Positions 34,940 through 49,100 of a stretch of DNA of 64,000 bases are shown here, in pieces (the first letter of the stretch is position 1; the number at the start of each line of letters is the position of its first letter). Origin of the DNA: Sanguinoderma infundibulare (taxonomy: Eukaryota; Basidiomycota; Agaricomycetes; Polyporales; Polyporaceae). The position numbers were made by a program, and so were the translations under genes. The notes under the pieces are model-generated. The model was not told the origin of the DNA, did no database searches, and was given only the letters and a program-made list of their open reading frames with translations. Location of the stretch: contig JAVLRN010000003.1 in assembly GCA_032821775.1 (NCBI GenBank), positions 1,798,001 through 1,862,000 on the forward strand, given 5' to 3'.

Positions 34940-37900
34940 ATGCCTCCAAGACGACGACAGCAATTCACACAGGAGAGTATCGACCAGCAGTTGCAACAGA
35001 TACACTTGCTCGATCAGGCTTCCTCCTCCGAGAACCTTGAACAACTTGGCCCCATTATTAAGCAAATCCACGCAAACAGGCAACAGGAAGCCTACCTCCG
35101 TACACTCCAGTCCTTGGTTGATTCCAAAGACTCCGAGATCGAATCAATATGCGGCGACAACTACCAGGAATTCATCAGCTCTGTCTCAACCCTGTTCTCC
35201 ATCAAGTCCTACACGACCAACCTCCGCGAGAAGATCACAACGCTCGACCAGAGCGTGTCGCAGGTTGGGAAGAGCTTGGTCGAGAAGAAGAAAGCTCTCC
35301 TGCAGACGAAGAAGACCGCTGCGAACCTGGACGAGGCCATTGACGGTCTCCAAGCATGCCTCCGCATCCTAGACGTCGTCAATCGGGTAGGGGAGATGGT
35401 CAAGGAGGGCAAGTACTGGAGTGCGCTGAGGGTCCGTACTTCCCGTGTTGCATCGGTACCGTTCGTCTCTGTAGCATTGAATATATCTCGTTGCAGTCTC
35501 TTGAAGACATTGAGAGCATGCCCCCAACCTCCCTGTCAACCACGCCATTGTTCCAGCATCTGCTCTCCTCCTTGCCGTCGCTGCGTGGCCAGATCAAGGA
35601 CGCCGTCACCGCGTCCATGAAGCAATGGCTGCTCGACATCCGGAATGTCAGCGCGCAAATTGGGGCCCTCGCACTGGAAGCCATGGAGATGCGCACGCGC
35701 CGATGGCGAAGTCGTCGAGAGAAGGACCCTATGCTCAAGTCGAGTCGTGTCGGCAGTGCCGTCGAGACCATCACTTATGAAAAGACTGAGTGTATGCGCT
35801 CTGGTTGCTCTCCAGTCGGCATGCTTGCTAACGTTTCGTATCCTAGACAATGTTTTGGACAATGAAGATCTGCAGGTCGACTTCAAGCCGTTGTACGAGT
35901 GCATACACATCTACAGCGCTCTTGACTCTGTGGATGAGATTCGACGATCATACCAAGCGGACCGAAAGGTATGATACACCGCTCTTCCATTTCCAGTCTG
36001 TCCTCACCAGGTCTGTCAGGCCCAATCCGATCTGATCATCCCCGAACCATTACCGTTGTCTTCATTACCTTCTATCACGCAAGAGATCGTCGGATACTTC
36101 ATCATCGAAACCCACGTCCTCGACACCACCGGTAGTTTCCGCTCCGAGCGAGAAGTGGAGGACTTGTGGGACGCCCTCATTAGCCGACTCAGCAAGGCCG
36201 TTGAAGATGTGCTCAGGAATGAGAGCGACCCGGACATATACCTCAAAGTCAAAGAGGCTCTCTTGGGGTTCGTCATGACGCTGGAGGTTCGTCTGTGCCC
36301 GTCAGCCCTTCGGAACCTCATACTTAACTACGTCTGCAGTCGTACTCGTACTCGACGATTAGCATACACGAACTCATCTTGCGTCTGTTTGAGAAGTACG
36401 TCTCTATCCTCGAAGTTAAGTTTGGGAAGCGTTTCGAAAGCGTGAGTTGTTCCTCCCTGTCGTGTTCTGGACTTGTACTGATAGTAGGCATAGATTGTGG
36501 CACAAGATGACTTCCAACCCATGTATGTGGAGAAGGAGAGCGAGAAGGAGAGCGTCATGGATACGGTATGGCTCACGCGAGAACAGCGCGACCAGTTGCG
36601 CAGGTACGTCTTGAACACTGTACTGCAAACTAATACGTGCTCATGGACTCCAGGAGTAACCCTCCTCTCAATCTGTCTTGGTCGCAAGGGTTCTACCTCT
36701 GCTGTCAAGACGTGAGCAGTTTGGTTCTCAGGACATCACGCGACACTGACATTGTTCGCAGATACGAAGTTTTGTGCACAACTTCTACCAGTTCATCGAG
36801 GGCGTTGCTCAGCACCATCGCAATATCGACGACCTTTTGAGCAAGGCAAGTATCCTTCGAGTTTTGCCGAAGTTTTTTCGCTGACGACGATTTACAGTCG
36901 CTTGACACGATCTTGACAACGTACATCAGCGAGCCGATAGCGAAACGTGCGCAGAGCACTGCGAACGTCTCCCAAATCGCTCAGATCATCACCAACTTGG
37001 AACACTTCGAGATTTCCTGCACGGAGCTCGAAAGATCGCTCACAAACATTCGGTTAGTAACCTCCCCACGCAGCACAAGCATCTCACTGCGCCGTCTAAC
37101 CACCATCTTCACCTACCAGCTCATCACAACGTGGCGGAACCATCCGCGTGAAGGCGGCCGGGTCCTTCATCGCGACGCGCACAAAAGCCATATCTCGGAT
37201 CACCGAAGCCATGAGTTCGAAGCTCGACGACTTCTTCGGCCTTTCCGAGTACGACTGGACCCCGAACAGTCGCGAAGACGCGCCAAGCATGTACCTCTAC
37301 GAGCTCGTCAACTGGCTCACGACGGTCGTCGACTCCCTCGCGCTCAAGGACACGTACAAAGAAGACGCGTACCGCGGAGCCGTGGGTTACATCGCGAGCT
37401 GCTTCCTGGTACGTAAAACCCTACTGTGCCTCACGTCCATTGCCCGGCTCCACATCAGACTCGGTCGACTTCGCTTCACCGTCGCCGTGTCAACACCGTC
37501 GGAGACTCATTTCTTTTTCTGTCCACGTCCCCCACCAGGACTTCCTGACGGGCCGCGACATTCCGATGATGAACGAGAACGCGATCGCGAACCTCCTCTT
37601 GGACATCGACTTTCTTGACGAGGAGCTCAAGCGCAACAACCACTCTCACGGGGCCGCCTTCCTTGAACTGCGCTCGGTGCGTACAACTTTCCGTCCCCTC
37701 GTTCCCACTGTGATTCCCCCGATGGGCTGCTGACACGATCGTCGTTCCCTCCTATCCATTCTGGGCACTGTAGATGACATCCGTGGTCATGTCGGACGCG
37801 GTCAACGCGTTCCTCACCCCATCGATCCGCCAGACGTCATACCCGACCGTGAAGCCAAAGCGATTGGCTGCGCTGCTCGAAAAGCTGGCCAGGTATGGCG

Positions 37901-37995
37901 CCGAGTGCCGTGATTCCCCCTCGCGCGAGAAAGGAGAGAAGCGCAGAAAAGAGGCCGAGGCTGTTGGTCGACTATTCCCCGGCGAGAGTCGCTGA
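34940..37995 (+). CDS. SEC15: Exocyst complex component Sec15 (EXOC6)
   Basis: Exocyst subunit that binds the Rab GTPase Sec4/Rab11 on secretory vesicles and contacts Sec10. Start MPPRRRQQFTQESIDQQLQQ. The N-terminal coiled-coil and rod parts read TLFSIKSYTTNLREKITTLD, DEAIDGLQACLRILDVVNRV and KYWSALRSLEDIESMP. Further exons give LWDALISRLSKAVEDVLRNE, LNLSWSQGFYLCCQD, HNFYQFIEGVAQHHRNIDDL and then the C-terminal domain: SMYLYELVNWLTTVVDSLAL, DFLTGRDIPMMNENAIANL, LDIDFLDEELKRN and YPTVKPKRLAALLEKL. About 790 residues as assembled, the usual length, with about eleven introns. It ends VGRLFPGESR. Confidence 0.95.
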
Positions 37996-38348
37996 TCCTG
38001 TGCCTTCATCGTTCAGATTGAGCCATCCCTTCTATCCACTGCATTTCAATCGTACATTATACCGGTGTATATGCTTTCTCTAATCGGAAGAGCATTTTGG
38101 AGGGCCACCAGGGGCACGTTGACGTACAAGGGGATGTACGATAAGAGGGAAATGAACTCCGCGTTATGTTATATGGCACAGAAGAAGAGGGAGAATCAGA
38201 GTAGAGGACAAGAAAATACGGTGGCGTTCGGCTGAGCAAGAGGATACGAGGTAACCAGTGAAACCCTCTTCAATATCGTAAGAATCATAAGACATGACCG
38301 TTCCGGCAACGTTGAAGAGGAACACACAAGCGACGGCGAAGACACCGC
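37996..38348. other. Convergent 3' flanks of SEC15 and ARF1
   Basis: 353 bp between the two stops. AT-richer than its surroundings, no gene. Confidence 0.45.
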
Positions 38349-39214
<866 letters not shown>

Positions 39215-39745
39215 GGCTATGATACGAGGGGGACAGGGAGGAAAGAAAACAAGAGGAGATGAGGGGCAGACGAGAGAACGAGAGCGACCGGTACAAGTTT
39301 CGTTGGCGGGACGATGCGTGTGAGGACCTCGCTATTTCAAGCTCCGCCAACGTGGCGCTGCTCTTCGCCCTTCCCGCACCGCCGCCCTCCCCTCCCCCGC
39401 CCATGACGGCCAGCCGACGTGTTCACTCGCTTAGGCCGCCCATACTGCACAGGACACGTCTACTTCGCCCCGTGCCACGGCAGAAAAGACCGGGTTTGAC
39501 TTGCAACGGCAAGGCAACCAGTGCTTCTTCGGACTAGACGCTTGCACGACATCTCGGAAGCGCACTCTACTCATTTGAACAAGTCACAATGACCCATACA
39601 TCAATCTACTTGCACCATATGCTTCCACGACTCATCCACGTTGGAGGTGCCGCATTGAGAGGGCCATAACTTTAGAGCACAATGGTTGAACGAGGACTTT
39701 GTTCGCACAAACTGACTCCATTCAGTACGAATACATCTCAATGTG
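39215..39745. other. Intergenic region upstream of ARF1
   Basis: 531 bp between two (-) genes. The stretch next to ARF1 is purine-rich on the + strand (pyrimidine-rich in the promoter direction). No supported gene. Confidence 0.45.
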
Positions 39746-42360
39746 TTAGGCATCTTGATCTGCTTCTGTCATCTTTACCCAAAGACCACCCTAAAACGCC
39801 ACGTCAACATCAGATATATGGGCCGCGATATCGTGATGTGGACATGGAAGACGTACGTGCACATAGAGCGTCAGGTGCGACTTGGGGAAGATCTTCTCCT
39901 TGCCACGATGCCCTTCGTCGTGGGCCCACTCAGGAGGCGGGCGCGCGTCCGCTGGCTGTGCGCTGAGGTCCAGCTCCATGTGCGAGAAGTGCTGGAGCAG
40001 ACGGATGAGGAAGAACGACATCTCATTGTAGGCAAACTGCAGAGAAACGATCCCGTGAACACCACCCGACTCTTTCGTGGTCCATGCTACGTACCTGCTG
40101 CCCAAGGCATATCCGCGGCCCCGCATTGAAGGGCACGAAGATGAACGGGTTGCCCGTAAAGTACTTGTTCAGACGCTCATCCAGAAAACGATCTGGATCG
40201 AAGTGCAGTGCTAGCGGAAGATAGCATCACAAGACGTAGTAGTCGAAAAAGTTCGGAACATGGCGTACCGTCAGGACCCCAGTAGTCCTTGCGCCGGTGC
40301 ATCATGAACACTGAATACGCAACACTGGCTGGTGTCAGTAACGTGCGAAGCTTGCAAAGGCAGAAACTCACATCTGACCAGCAGGGACGAACACGGGGGG
40401 CTTTGAAGGGTCAGGGTTAGGGATCGTGGTGTCCTTGGTTGCAACGCTAAACGATGGCATTAGTCCGTCTATGACTATCTGTTCAACTGCAAAATACTCA
40501 CCGCGTATTGAATGGACTTGAGGTGGAACAATGTTGTCAGGAACAGCTCCCCAAGCACGCGTCAAAGCACTCACACTATAGGGTACAGTCGCAGCGTTTC
40601 TACGTAGTAGGTTAGACGACATACAGTGACCGTAAGCAAGGGTGAAGTCACCATTGATGACAGCCCTCAGATACTTCATAGTCCTGATGTCATCGAAGTC
40701 GGGCATCTGCCGAGAGCCGATCTTCTCCGTGATTTCTGCGCGGAGTTTTTTGAAGACATCGGGATAGAGACACAGGAGATACACGGCAAACGTCAAGGTC
40801 GACGCCGTCTGCGAAAGTAATCAAACGTGTCAGCCTCGCCAATCGTTGGCAGCGCACCATAACTAACTCACCGTATCTCGGCCAGCAATCATGATATTTA
40901 AGGTCTCGTCGTGGAGGATGGAGGAGTCTGTCACATTTCGCGTCAACATGATTGTAAACCGCAGATAACTATTTCATGAACATGCCTTCCGTTCGCTTGA
41001 CCAAGTGATCCAACAAGGTATCTCCATCGTCGTCCTTTGTATCGTTCTTCGCCTTGCGGATATGAAGCCGGTTCTTCCTCACTGCTTCCTCGAGAATGGG
41101 TTGCAAGTACGCGTCGACAACCTCCATGTCTTCCTTCGTCAGGCTCTTGAAGGCCTCCGCGAATACCCAGGACCATCCAATCCACGCCCGTGAGGCAAGA
41201 ACTTGTTGCACGTTCGCGAATGCTTCCGAAAACCTAGCCGCCGCACCTTGAGGCGGCAAGGCGATCTCGAGGGAGGGGCGGTCGTTGTGAGCATATGGAA
41301 GGTCGTACTTGAGGCTGTGGACGCAATTGCCAAAGAGGAACTCCGTGGCGCTGTCGAGGGTGAAACGGGAGATGAGGTCCTGGAAATTGAGGGCACGGCC
41401 GCTCCGGAAGCGTTCCTTCATCTTCCGAATGGCAAGATCTACGTGATTGTCAGTTGCTTAGTGAATTCTTATCTAAGATGAACCTGCCGATACGCATACC
41501 AGCGTGTCGGTCAAACATCTCAAAGTGGGAGATTCTGTCTCGGCTGAAGTACGGGCGGGTCATCGTGCGGTGGAATCTAGGAACAAAGGTCATGAATCCG
41601 TTCAGCAGCAGTTTGTGGTAGCAGCGTTCGCCAGAGTTACTGACTTCCACAGGTCGCCTGACGGGAACATGGTTTGTGAGTTTGCTACATATTCGCGTTA
41701 ACCGAGGAACTGACCATCAGCGTTGAAGACACCTTCACCAAGCACGTCCTTCATCGCGTATCTGAAGGTCTCCCCTTTCTCGAATTCGTTGAATTGAGTA
41801 GCGAGCAATGCCTGTGGATTCTTATCAATGTGATGCACGCTATCCAATGTTTGTCGGCCTGCCTTCACGACGTTTGAATCCGACGTCAGATACGCCGGGT
41901 CCCAAAATATCGTCAGCGAATACAGGCCACCAAGCTCCTCGAGCTTGTCCCAACTGCCATCGCCTACGACGGGTAATATGGGCGAACAACTCGTCAGTAC
42001 AACAACGGGGACAGAATTCCGTTACGCACCAGGGTAACCGCTCTTCCATCCGTCTACGACGCATTTGAGGAGGTCCCGATTGGCAAACGACTTTCCGTCC
42101 CATCTAGGCGGCAGGATAGCACCCAGACGGGCGGCACGCCGCTTAAGACTCCACGTCCTGTAGGCGATGCGCAGGGCAATAACAAGCGGGATGCTCGCGA
42201 TAGAAGCGAGCCCAACTAGAACCGTCGGAATCTCCACTGCATCGTGCGCCTGCAAGACCCATGCTGCAACGACAACGACAGCAGCGGGTACCAACCGAAG
42301 CAAGACCCATTGAAGGACGAACGGAAGTCCAGGGGCCACCCTTGAAGCGAACCGCGGCAT
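39746..42360 (-). CDS. Cytochrome P450, CYP63-like, copy 1
   Basis: Membrane-bound microsomal P450 monooxygenase. The N-terminus has a hydrophobic anchor ([20 protein letters not shown]) and then a basic/Pro hinge, [14 protein letters not shown]. The I-helix is [13 protein letters not shown] followed by [20 protein letters not shown]; the K-helix ExxR is ETLRLYPI, created across an intron; the haem loop is [15 protein letters not shown]. The last exon is [14 protein letters not shown], stop at 39746-39748. Closest in style to the CYP63A family of Phanerochaete, which oxidises alkanes and aromatics. One intron, 41577-41644, interrupts the [13 protein letters not shown] segment and is absent from the other two copies. 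The enzyme needs P450 reductase, which is not encoded nearby. Confidence 0.88.
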
Positions 42361-43011
42361 TGGGGGAGAGAGGTTGCTTTACAATGTGCCTTCAAGCTTC
42401 AGGGGCTGGAGGGGTGGATGGGGGATGAACAGACATGTTCCCATTCATGTGCAGTGTTTATGATAGGCCTGAAGGGCGCCGGACAATCGTACACGGTCCC
42501 ACACAAATTGTTATAGAGTTATGTCTTCATGCGCTGCGATCAGGCGTCTGACTTCGCAAGTGGGGTGTGTACGGGTATGAGCCCGACCCAGCGGCCAGAA
42601 GCTTCGGTATTTCAAATTTGCTTACCAGACGATGCAGTGTCAAGACTTCTCCGTATTTGACGTACACCTGGTGCCTGGCAATCTGGCGCGTGAGAGCTTC
42701 GCAACTTATAGAGGAAACGAGGGTTGAACGTAAGCGTTGAGGAGTTCGGGGCTAGCATACCCAGGCCCAACCCAGGCCCGCCATTGGTTCAAAAGGTGGC
42801 CGCACGCACAGCCACATTGGGTGGCTAGCCGGCTACCAAAATTAATTGTATACAGACCGTACAGGCACTTCCCCAGAACTCGTCACTATGATAGCTATCT
42901 CAACATGATGGGATAAAAGATTAAGGTCCGAATCCTGTTCTCACACGAGCCGACCATACAACGGGATGAAAGGGCTCGCTATAGTACACATACTTACCTC
43001 CAGCTCTCGCC
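42361..43011. other. Intergenic region between CYP63 copies 1 and 2
   Basis: 651 bp. It includes the promoter of copy 1 (transcribed leftward), with a CCATTGG element at about 42780 that contains an inverted CCAAT box. No coding signal. Confidence 0.45.
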
Positions 43012-45604
43012 TCACGCCGTACGTTCTGCTTCGGTCATCTTGACCCACAAACCTCCCTATACTCACGTTAGCCAGAGGCTACAACGAAACGAGTGGGAAA
43101 GCGCACATGAACGTAGAGCGTGAGATGCGCACGAGGCACAATCTTCTCCACACCGCGCTGGCCCTCGCTCCCCGCCCACTCCGGCGGCGGACGTGCATCC
43201 GGAGGCTGAGCATCCAGGTCGAGCTCCATGTGCGAGAAGTGTTGCAACAGGCGGATGAGAAAGAACGACATCTCGTTGTATGCGAACTATCGGGAGCAAA
43301 CCTGATGAAACGCGGACAACTGTCTCGGAAATGGGGGGACATACCTGTTGGCCAAGACAAATCCGCGGCCCCGCGTTGAAGGGCAAGAATATGAACGGGT
43401 TGACAGTGAAGTACTTGTTCAGACGTTCGTCGAGGAATCGGTCGGGATCAAAGTACAGAGCTGGAAAGATAAGGTATGGTAAGTGCTGTGCTGCGTCTAA
43501 AAGTCGAGCGGGTGCCTCTTTACCGTCAGGACCCCAATAATCCTTGCGGCGATGCATCAAGAAGACCGAGTATGCAATGCTGTATTTGGGTCAGTGCGCT
43601 AATCGCCTTCTGGTCGTCGTTCTCACCCGACTTCGGCAGGTACGAAGACCGGTGGCTTGGTCGGATCGGGATTGGGGACCGTTATGTCGTGAACAGCAAC
43701 GCTTGTGCAGAGTGTAAGCTATCGTGGGTGCCACACAATGATGAACACTCACCGGATATTGAAGGGCCTGTTATGTAAAATTGTTTAGTTGTCAACGATT
43801 GAATGAGTAGTACGTTGAATACGTATACGCACACCGCGGGGTACAATCTCATCGTTTCTGGTAGAATTGTCAGCCATCATATGCCGTACGAAGAATGACA
43901 CAACTTGCCGTTGATGACAGCCCTCAGGTATTTCATCGACTTGATGTCATCGAAGGTAGGCATGTGATTCAGACCGATCTTCTCCATAATCTCTGCCCGC
44001 AGTCGCTTCAAGACATCAGGGTACATGCAGAGAAGGTAAACAGCGAACGTCAACATCGCTGCCGTCTGGGATAACAGCCGTCATGTTAGTGAAAATATAA
44101 TGTCTAAACGCTGCGACAGTTACCGTATCCCGACCAGCAATCATAATGTTCAAAGTCTCGTCGTGGAGGACAGTCGGATCTGCCCAGACGTTACTTCAGC
44201 ATAGCTTCGCAATGATGATTACATCCATAATTCACCGTCCGTGTACTTGACCAGATGGTCCAGTAATGTCTCGTTTTCGTCCGATGCGTCATCGTGCGCT
44301 TTCTCGCCATTCCGGGTCGAACGGTAGTTCTTCCTGATGGCTTCCTCCAAAATGGGCTTTATGTACTCGTCGACGACCGCCATGTGCTCTTTCGTGGCAT
44401 CCTGGAACAGCTCCTTCAGATGCCAGGTCCAACCAGTGCGCGAGCGCATGGCAATGAGGTGCTGTGCCTTCGCAAAGGCTGCTGAGAATCTGTCCGCTAC
44501 ATTCTCCTGGTGGGGGACCTGCTGCACCAGAGGGTCGTTATATGCGTAGGGCAAATCCGATTTGAGGCTATTGACACAGCTGCCAAAGAGGAACTCTGTG
44601 GCGCTATCCATAGTGAAGCGTGAGATAAGGTCTTGGAAGTCGAGAGCATGACCGCCTCGGAAGCGTTCCTTCATCTTCTTCAGGGCCAGATCTAGACAAT
44701 TCTTTGAATGATATCCGACGCGTCACAAAATCTCCACCTCTAACCTGCATGACGGTCAAACATCTCAAAATGTGTGATCCTGTCGCGGGTAAAATACGGG
44801 CGAGTCATAGACCGGTGGAATTTCCACATTTCGCCTGAATTAAAATATACGGTTTAGATGCCGCTCCATCGCGAAGTCCGAGATGACCATACCATCCGCG
44901 TTAAAGACGCCGACTCCGAGCACAGTGTTCATCGAGTCTCTGAAAATTTCGCCTAAACGCAGGTTCAGTACTTTCCAGAGGTGCAATAGCTTTCGGCATA
45001 CCCTTCTCGAACGCTTGGAAGTCTGTTGCGAGCACGGTCTGATATATATTATGTGAGTCAACCGCGGGTGCCATCTGAGCCATCCAGACATACCTTGAGA
45101 ACATTGGCGTCCGTGGTGAGATAAAGCATATCCCACAGAACGGTGATCGAATGCAGATGGCCGAGCTCGTCGATTTTATCCCAAAAGCCATCGCCTGACG
45201 TTCCGTGTCCCATTCCAATCCAGTCATTAGCATGGTCCAAAGCAGAATACGGAAGGGCAGAAGGACCGACCAGGGTAGCCCTTGAAGAACTGGTCGATAC
45301 CGTGCTTGAGTATATCCCAGTTGCCGAAGGAGTTCCCTTCCCAGCGCGGGGGCAATACGGCACCCGCTCTAGCCGCACGCCTCCGGATGCTCCAATTCAG
45401 GTGCGCAATGCGGGCGGCGTACACTGCGGGAATACTGGCGATGGCCGCCAACGCGACGGGGAGCATTTGAATGTCTACATGGCTGTGATTGCGCAGGAAG
45501 CTGGCGGCGACGATAATGGTTGCCGCAGGGAGGAGGTGTATGAAGAGCTTTCCAAGGACGAAGGGAAGCCCAGGGGGCAGTCTGGATGCCAGCGACCTCC
45601 GCAT
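43012..45604 (-). CDS. Cytochrome P450, CYP63-like, copy 2
   Basis: Start [20 protein letters not shown] at 45604, membrane anchor, then [20 protein letters not shown], close to copy 1. The [18 protein letters not shown] segment is continuous, without the extra intron of copy 1. Catalytic parts: [32 protein letters not shown], and haem loop [15 protein letters not shown]. The end is [14 protein letters not shown] with a stop at 43012-43014. It lies immediately upstream of copy 1 in the same orientation, so it is a tandem duplicate. Two TATA-like elements stand 50-85 bp before the start codon. Substrates are unknown; family members oxidise long-chain alkanes, alkylphenols and polycyclic aromatics. 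Confidence 0.88.
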
Positions 45605-46148
45605 GACCGACACTGACGGTAGAAAGGAGCGGGATATGAGACTCAACTCAGGTATATAAGAGCCAAGGGACTCAACTCGGGTATATAAGAGCAAAGGGAC
45701 TCACCGATGCAGGTCGCTACCTCAGCAGGGGGTATGTAGCCCCTAGGCAAGAGAGGAGATGGGTACCTCCGTTTCCGGTTTCGCGATCTCCTCCCTAGTC
45801 AGATGATCAACACAGCTGGTAGATCCTCCGAGTTGTTGCATCTGGTTAGATCGCGTGTGGGACTCGCATGAAGCTCATGTGCATAATAGTCCGTAAACAC
45901 GGGTTTCGAGTTACCTATTGTCTGTGATATGTCGGGACGAGCAGTGGATAAGTCTAAACTTGCCCTTCAAGCGCGCAGACGCAATCTGCCGAGGGAATAC
46001 AACTGCGCGCTTGGGTGCCAAGAAGCTTGCTCCGGGGCCTTTTCGGGGCCCGTCATCAATGCAGGACGTTATCCAACTCTGTAAGCATCTCATATCATCC
46101 AAGTTCCGCGTCCGGCCGGTCGAACAGTACAACAGGATAACGATAGAT
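45605..46148. other. Intergenic region upstream of CYP63 copy 2
   Basis: 544 bp. Apart from the TATA-box repeat there is no coding signal; the right part is the 3' flank of the CPSF2 gene. Confidence 0.45.
45641..45703 (-). repeat. 29-bp promoter direct repeat carrying two TATA-like boxes
   Basis: Two copies of a 29-bp unit, 45641-45669 and 45670-45698, differing at two positions, plus the first 5 bp of a third (45699-45703). Each contains TATATA (45653-45658 and 45682-45687) in the context GTATATAAGAG. TATATA is self-complementary, so it works for the leftward P450 gene whose ATG is at 45604. Confidence 0.75.
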
Positions 46149-49100
46149 CTACGCCGCAACAAGCGCAAGAAGACTATATACCTCTCTACGGACAACGTAG
46201 TACACATCCGACACTGAGCCCTCTACTTCGACCCGACCCCTGGCCGTTTTCCTGACCGCCACAGAGTCGCCGAGCGAGTCCACGCCCACGCTCCCGTATT
46301 TCTTCGCGGCGGCACCGCAGATGAGCACGCCCTCTCCGACCAGCTCAGCCTGCACGCCGATCGACGCCAGGCGCGTCTTCAGCGCAGTCAATTTGAGTTC
46401 GCCGATCATGGTCGACTGCGGGAGGGTTTGTGTTGGTCGAGAGCCCAACATCCGTCCGCGAAGAGGCATATGCGCAGCAGATGGCGATTGGAAATTGGCA
46501 ATGGCTGCCGGTTCCAGCACTGGAATTGTCGACGATGCAAGGCTGGACACGCGGCCGCAGACGTATCCGACCTCGTTATCTTCGAACTGTCATGCAAACG
46601 TTTAGTCAGGAAAACGGCAGACAAAGCGCACGCATCTTACCCTAGACATCTTGAGGGAGGCGAGGATATCGTCGCTCAGCGATATCGAGAAACTGTTTGT
46701 GTGTTGACCAATTTGGACGGTATCGCCCTGTGAGGGAGCGTAGATCTCTTTGGTCATGGCCTTGATATTTGCACAGCTCTCAATTAGTGCGTCCGTTGCA
46801 GCTTGAGGGGCATGCACAAGAATCTGGCAGTCAAGTATGACTTAGCAGCGTGGCGTTAGCAGCAATGCCGCACTCACCATCTTTCTTGGGTTGACTTGAG
46901 GGACGATGGTCTTCACCGCACGCCCATCGTTTAAGCCCTCTAAATCAACGAAAAGTAGTCGACATCCCAGCTGCACCTCCGCAATCCTCGTCACGAATTT
47001 CGAAGGCGGTTCTCGAGGGACCTTCTGCTAGCGTTGTCAGCATCGTCTTGACCCTAAGGATCGACTTTTCTTACCTTGGCCTCTTCCTCCTCTTTTCGTC
47101 TCTTCGCCTCCTTCACCTCCTCGCTCTCGGTATCCTCTTCTAGTGCTTTCCCCTTCCTCAGCCACATCCCAACGTCAACTGTCTCGCCATACTCATCCAC
47201 TCTCCTCTTCTTCTCCGCATACGGGAACATCCTAAACCTCTGCGTCTGCCCCTCCGCACTCTTAAAGAACGACGTCGTTTTCGCGACGTTACCCTTCAAG
47301 TAAATATCGAACGATATTCGCGCCACCGCCTCGTCCGGCTCGTTCCCGCCCATACCCCAATCCCCGTCAGCGCCCCCGCCCTCGCCGCGCTTCCGCTTCG
47401 TGCGACCGTTCGCGCGCCCGTTCCGCGAGGGTTTTCCGTCCTCGGCTGTGTCCATCAGGTCGTCGCCGAGCGAACGCTCGACCTCGTTCTCTTCCTCAGA
47501 GTCCGAATTGGACGAGTCGCTCTCGTCGTCCGACTCACTCTCCGCCTCGTCCGCCTCAAGCATACGCTGGTTCCGTGCGAGGGCTGCCTGCTGAGCCGCC
47601 GCCTTCTCGCGTGCGGCGCGCTCCTTCGCGAGGAACTCTTCTAGCTCATCGCCCTGCAGTGGTACCTTGGAATGTATCTACGCGTACATCCACATGACAT
47701 GCAGCAAGCAATGTGTCAGATCATGTCTTCGCGATGGACACATTACACAACTTAAAATCGTACCTCGAGACGAAGGACCCCATCCATCATTATATTGCTC
47801 CCAATTCTCCCTCGGTCCCATTTGGCTTCTTCCCGCTGGGAGTCATTCCATTTGTCGAAGAGCAGTCGTCCCAGCGTGCCTGGCTCACCGCGCCCGGTGA
47901 GAAGCACGACGTTGTCAGTGATCTCTGCGAACTCTGCGAAGACCGCGCGCGACGGGCCATGCGAGAGTGTGGCGGGGACGGCGAGTATTAGTTTCGGGTC
48001 CTTGGAAGAGTACGTTGATTTGAGAGCTTGAGGGCTGAGGAAGAACTCGACGTGCCTGGCAACCCAACGTAAGTGAGAGACGTGAGACAAGGGTGAGGGG
48101 GCAACTGACCTGAACCGCAAGGCGAAGGCCCCCAAAGCCTCCTCGTCGTGGTCATCGTCCCGTCTTCGACGGTCCCGCCTCCCGTCCGTGCCGTTCTCGC
48201 CTACGTCCTCCTTGCTGATCGTGCCGCCGAACCACTCCATCATACTACGGATGAAGGTAAGCATCTCCTGGCCCGTGCGAGACAGCAGACAGATGGGGTA
48301 TTTGAGCCGAGAGTAGTTCCAATGCTGGTCAAGCAAAACTAACAGCTCGAGGACCCTGCTACTAGAGTCGCATGGCAACAATAGGGAATTGCGGGACGAT
48401 AACGTTGCAGTGACACAATCTAGATGAAGGGCTCAGAGTCAGACGGTCTATCACTTTGCTTTTGGGTTCGTCAACGAACTTGCCTAACAAGGCGGCATCC
48501 CTGTCTTTCCGACGGGCTGTTGTCACATTGGCACGCTCTGCGTCGGTGATAAGGAGGTCTGGCCGAGCCAAGCTCTCGAAGACGCCGCCACCAGCAGAAG
48601 CTTGTCGAACAAGAACGGTGCCGTCCAAGTGTCGTTCTCGCATGTGGTTCATGTCGACCGCATAGAGTATAGTACCCGCTGATGGAGAGCGAATCTTCCA
48701 AATGGTGCCTCCAAGAGAGTGGCCGGAATTGAAAGGGATGATGGTCAGGCCTTGACACTTGCCTACATTGGTTGAGCCAGGCGCGGGGACCCAATTCGCG
48801 CGGACGAACGCACCTTGGAGGTGACACGGTTGAGAATACCTCAAGACATTCACCGAGTCGAAAGCATCAACAACTTGCTGAACAGTAGCAACATACTTGC
48901 GTTGCTTTGTTGGGGAAGGAGGTGGGGTGGAAGAAACTTTGTCCGGGGCTGGTGAACTAGACGCTTCTCTTTCTCCCGGCAACTCTGGTATACCATCGGC
49001 GACCACGTTGTCGACAATGTGTTGTTCGTCGCGGATACTCTCGACGTCTTCGGTGACCGCAACTCGGCCCATAGCCTGAACGGGCAGTGAAGTGTAGGCA

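Noticed and set aside
41450..41650. CYP63 copy 1 as a frameshifted pseudogene at the WKFHR motif
   Set aside because: A 68-nt GT-AG intron restores the exact motif, and the rest of the gene is intact.
45918..46217. 99-codon (+) frame overlapping the CPSF2 3' end
   Set aside because: It overlaps a conserved gene on the other strand and has no recognisable features.
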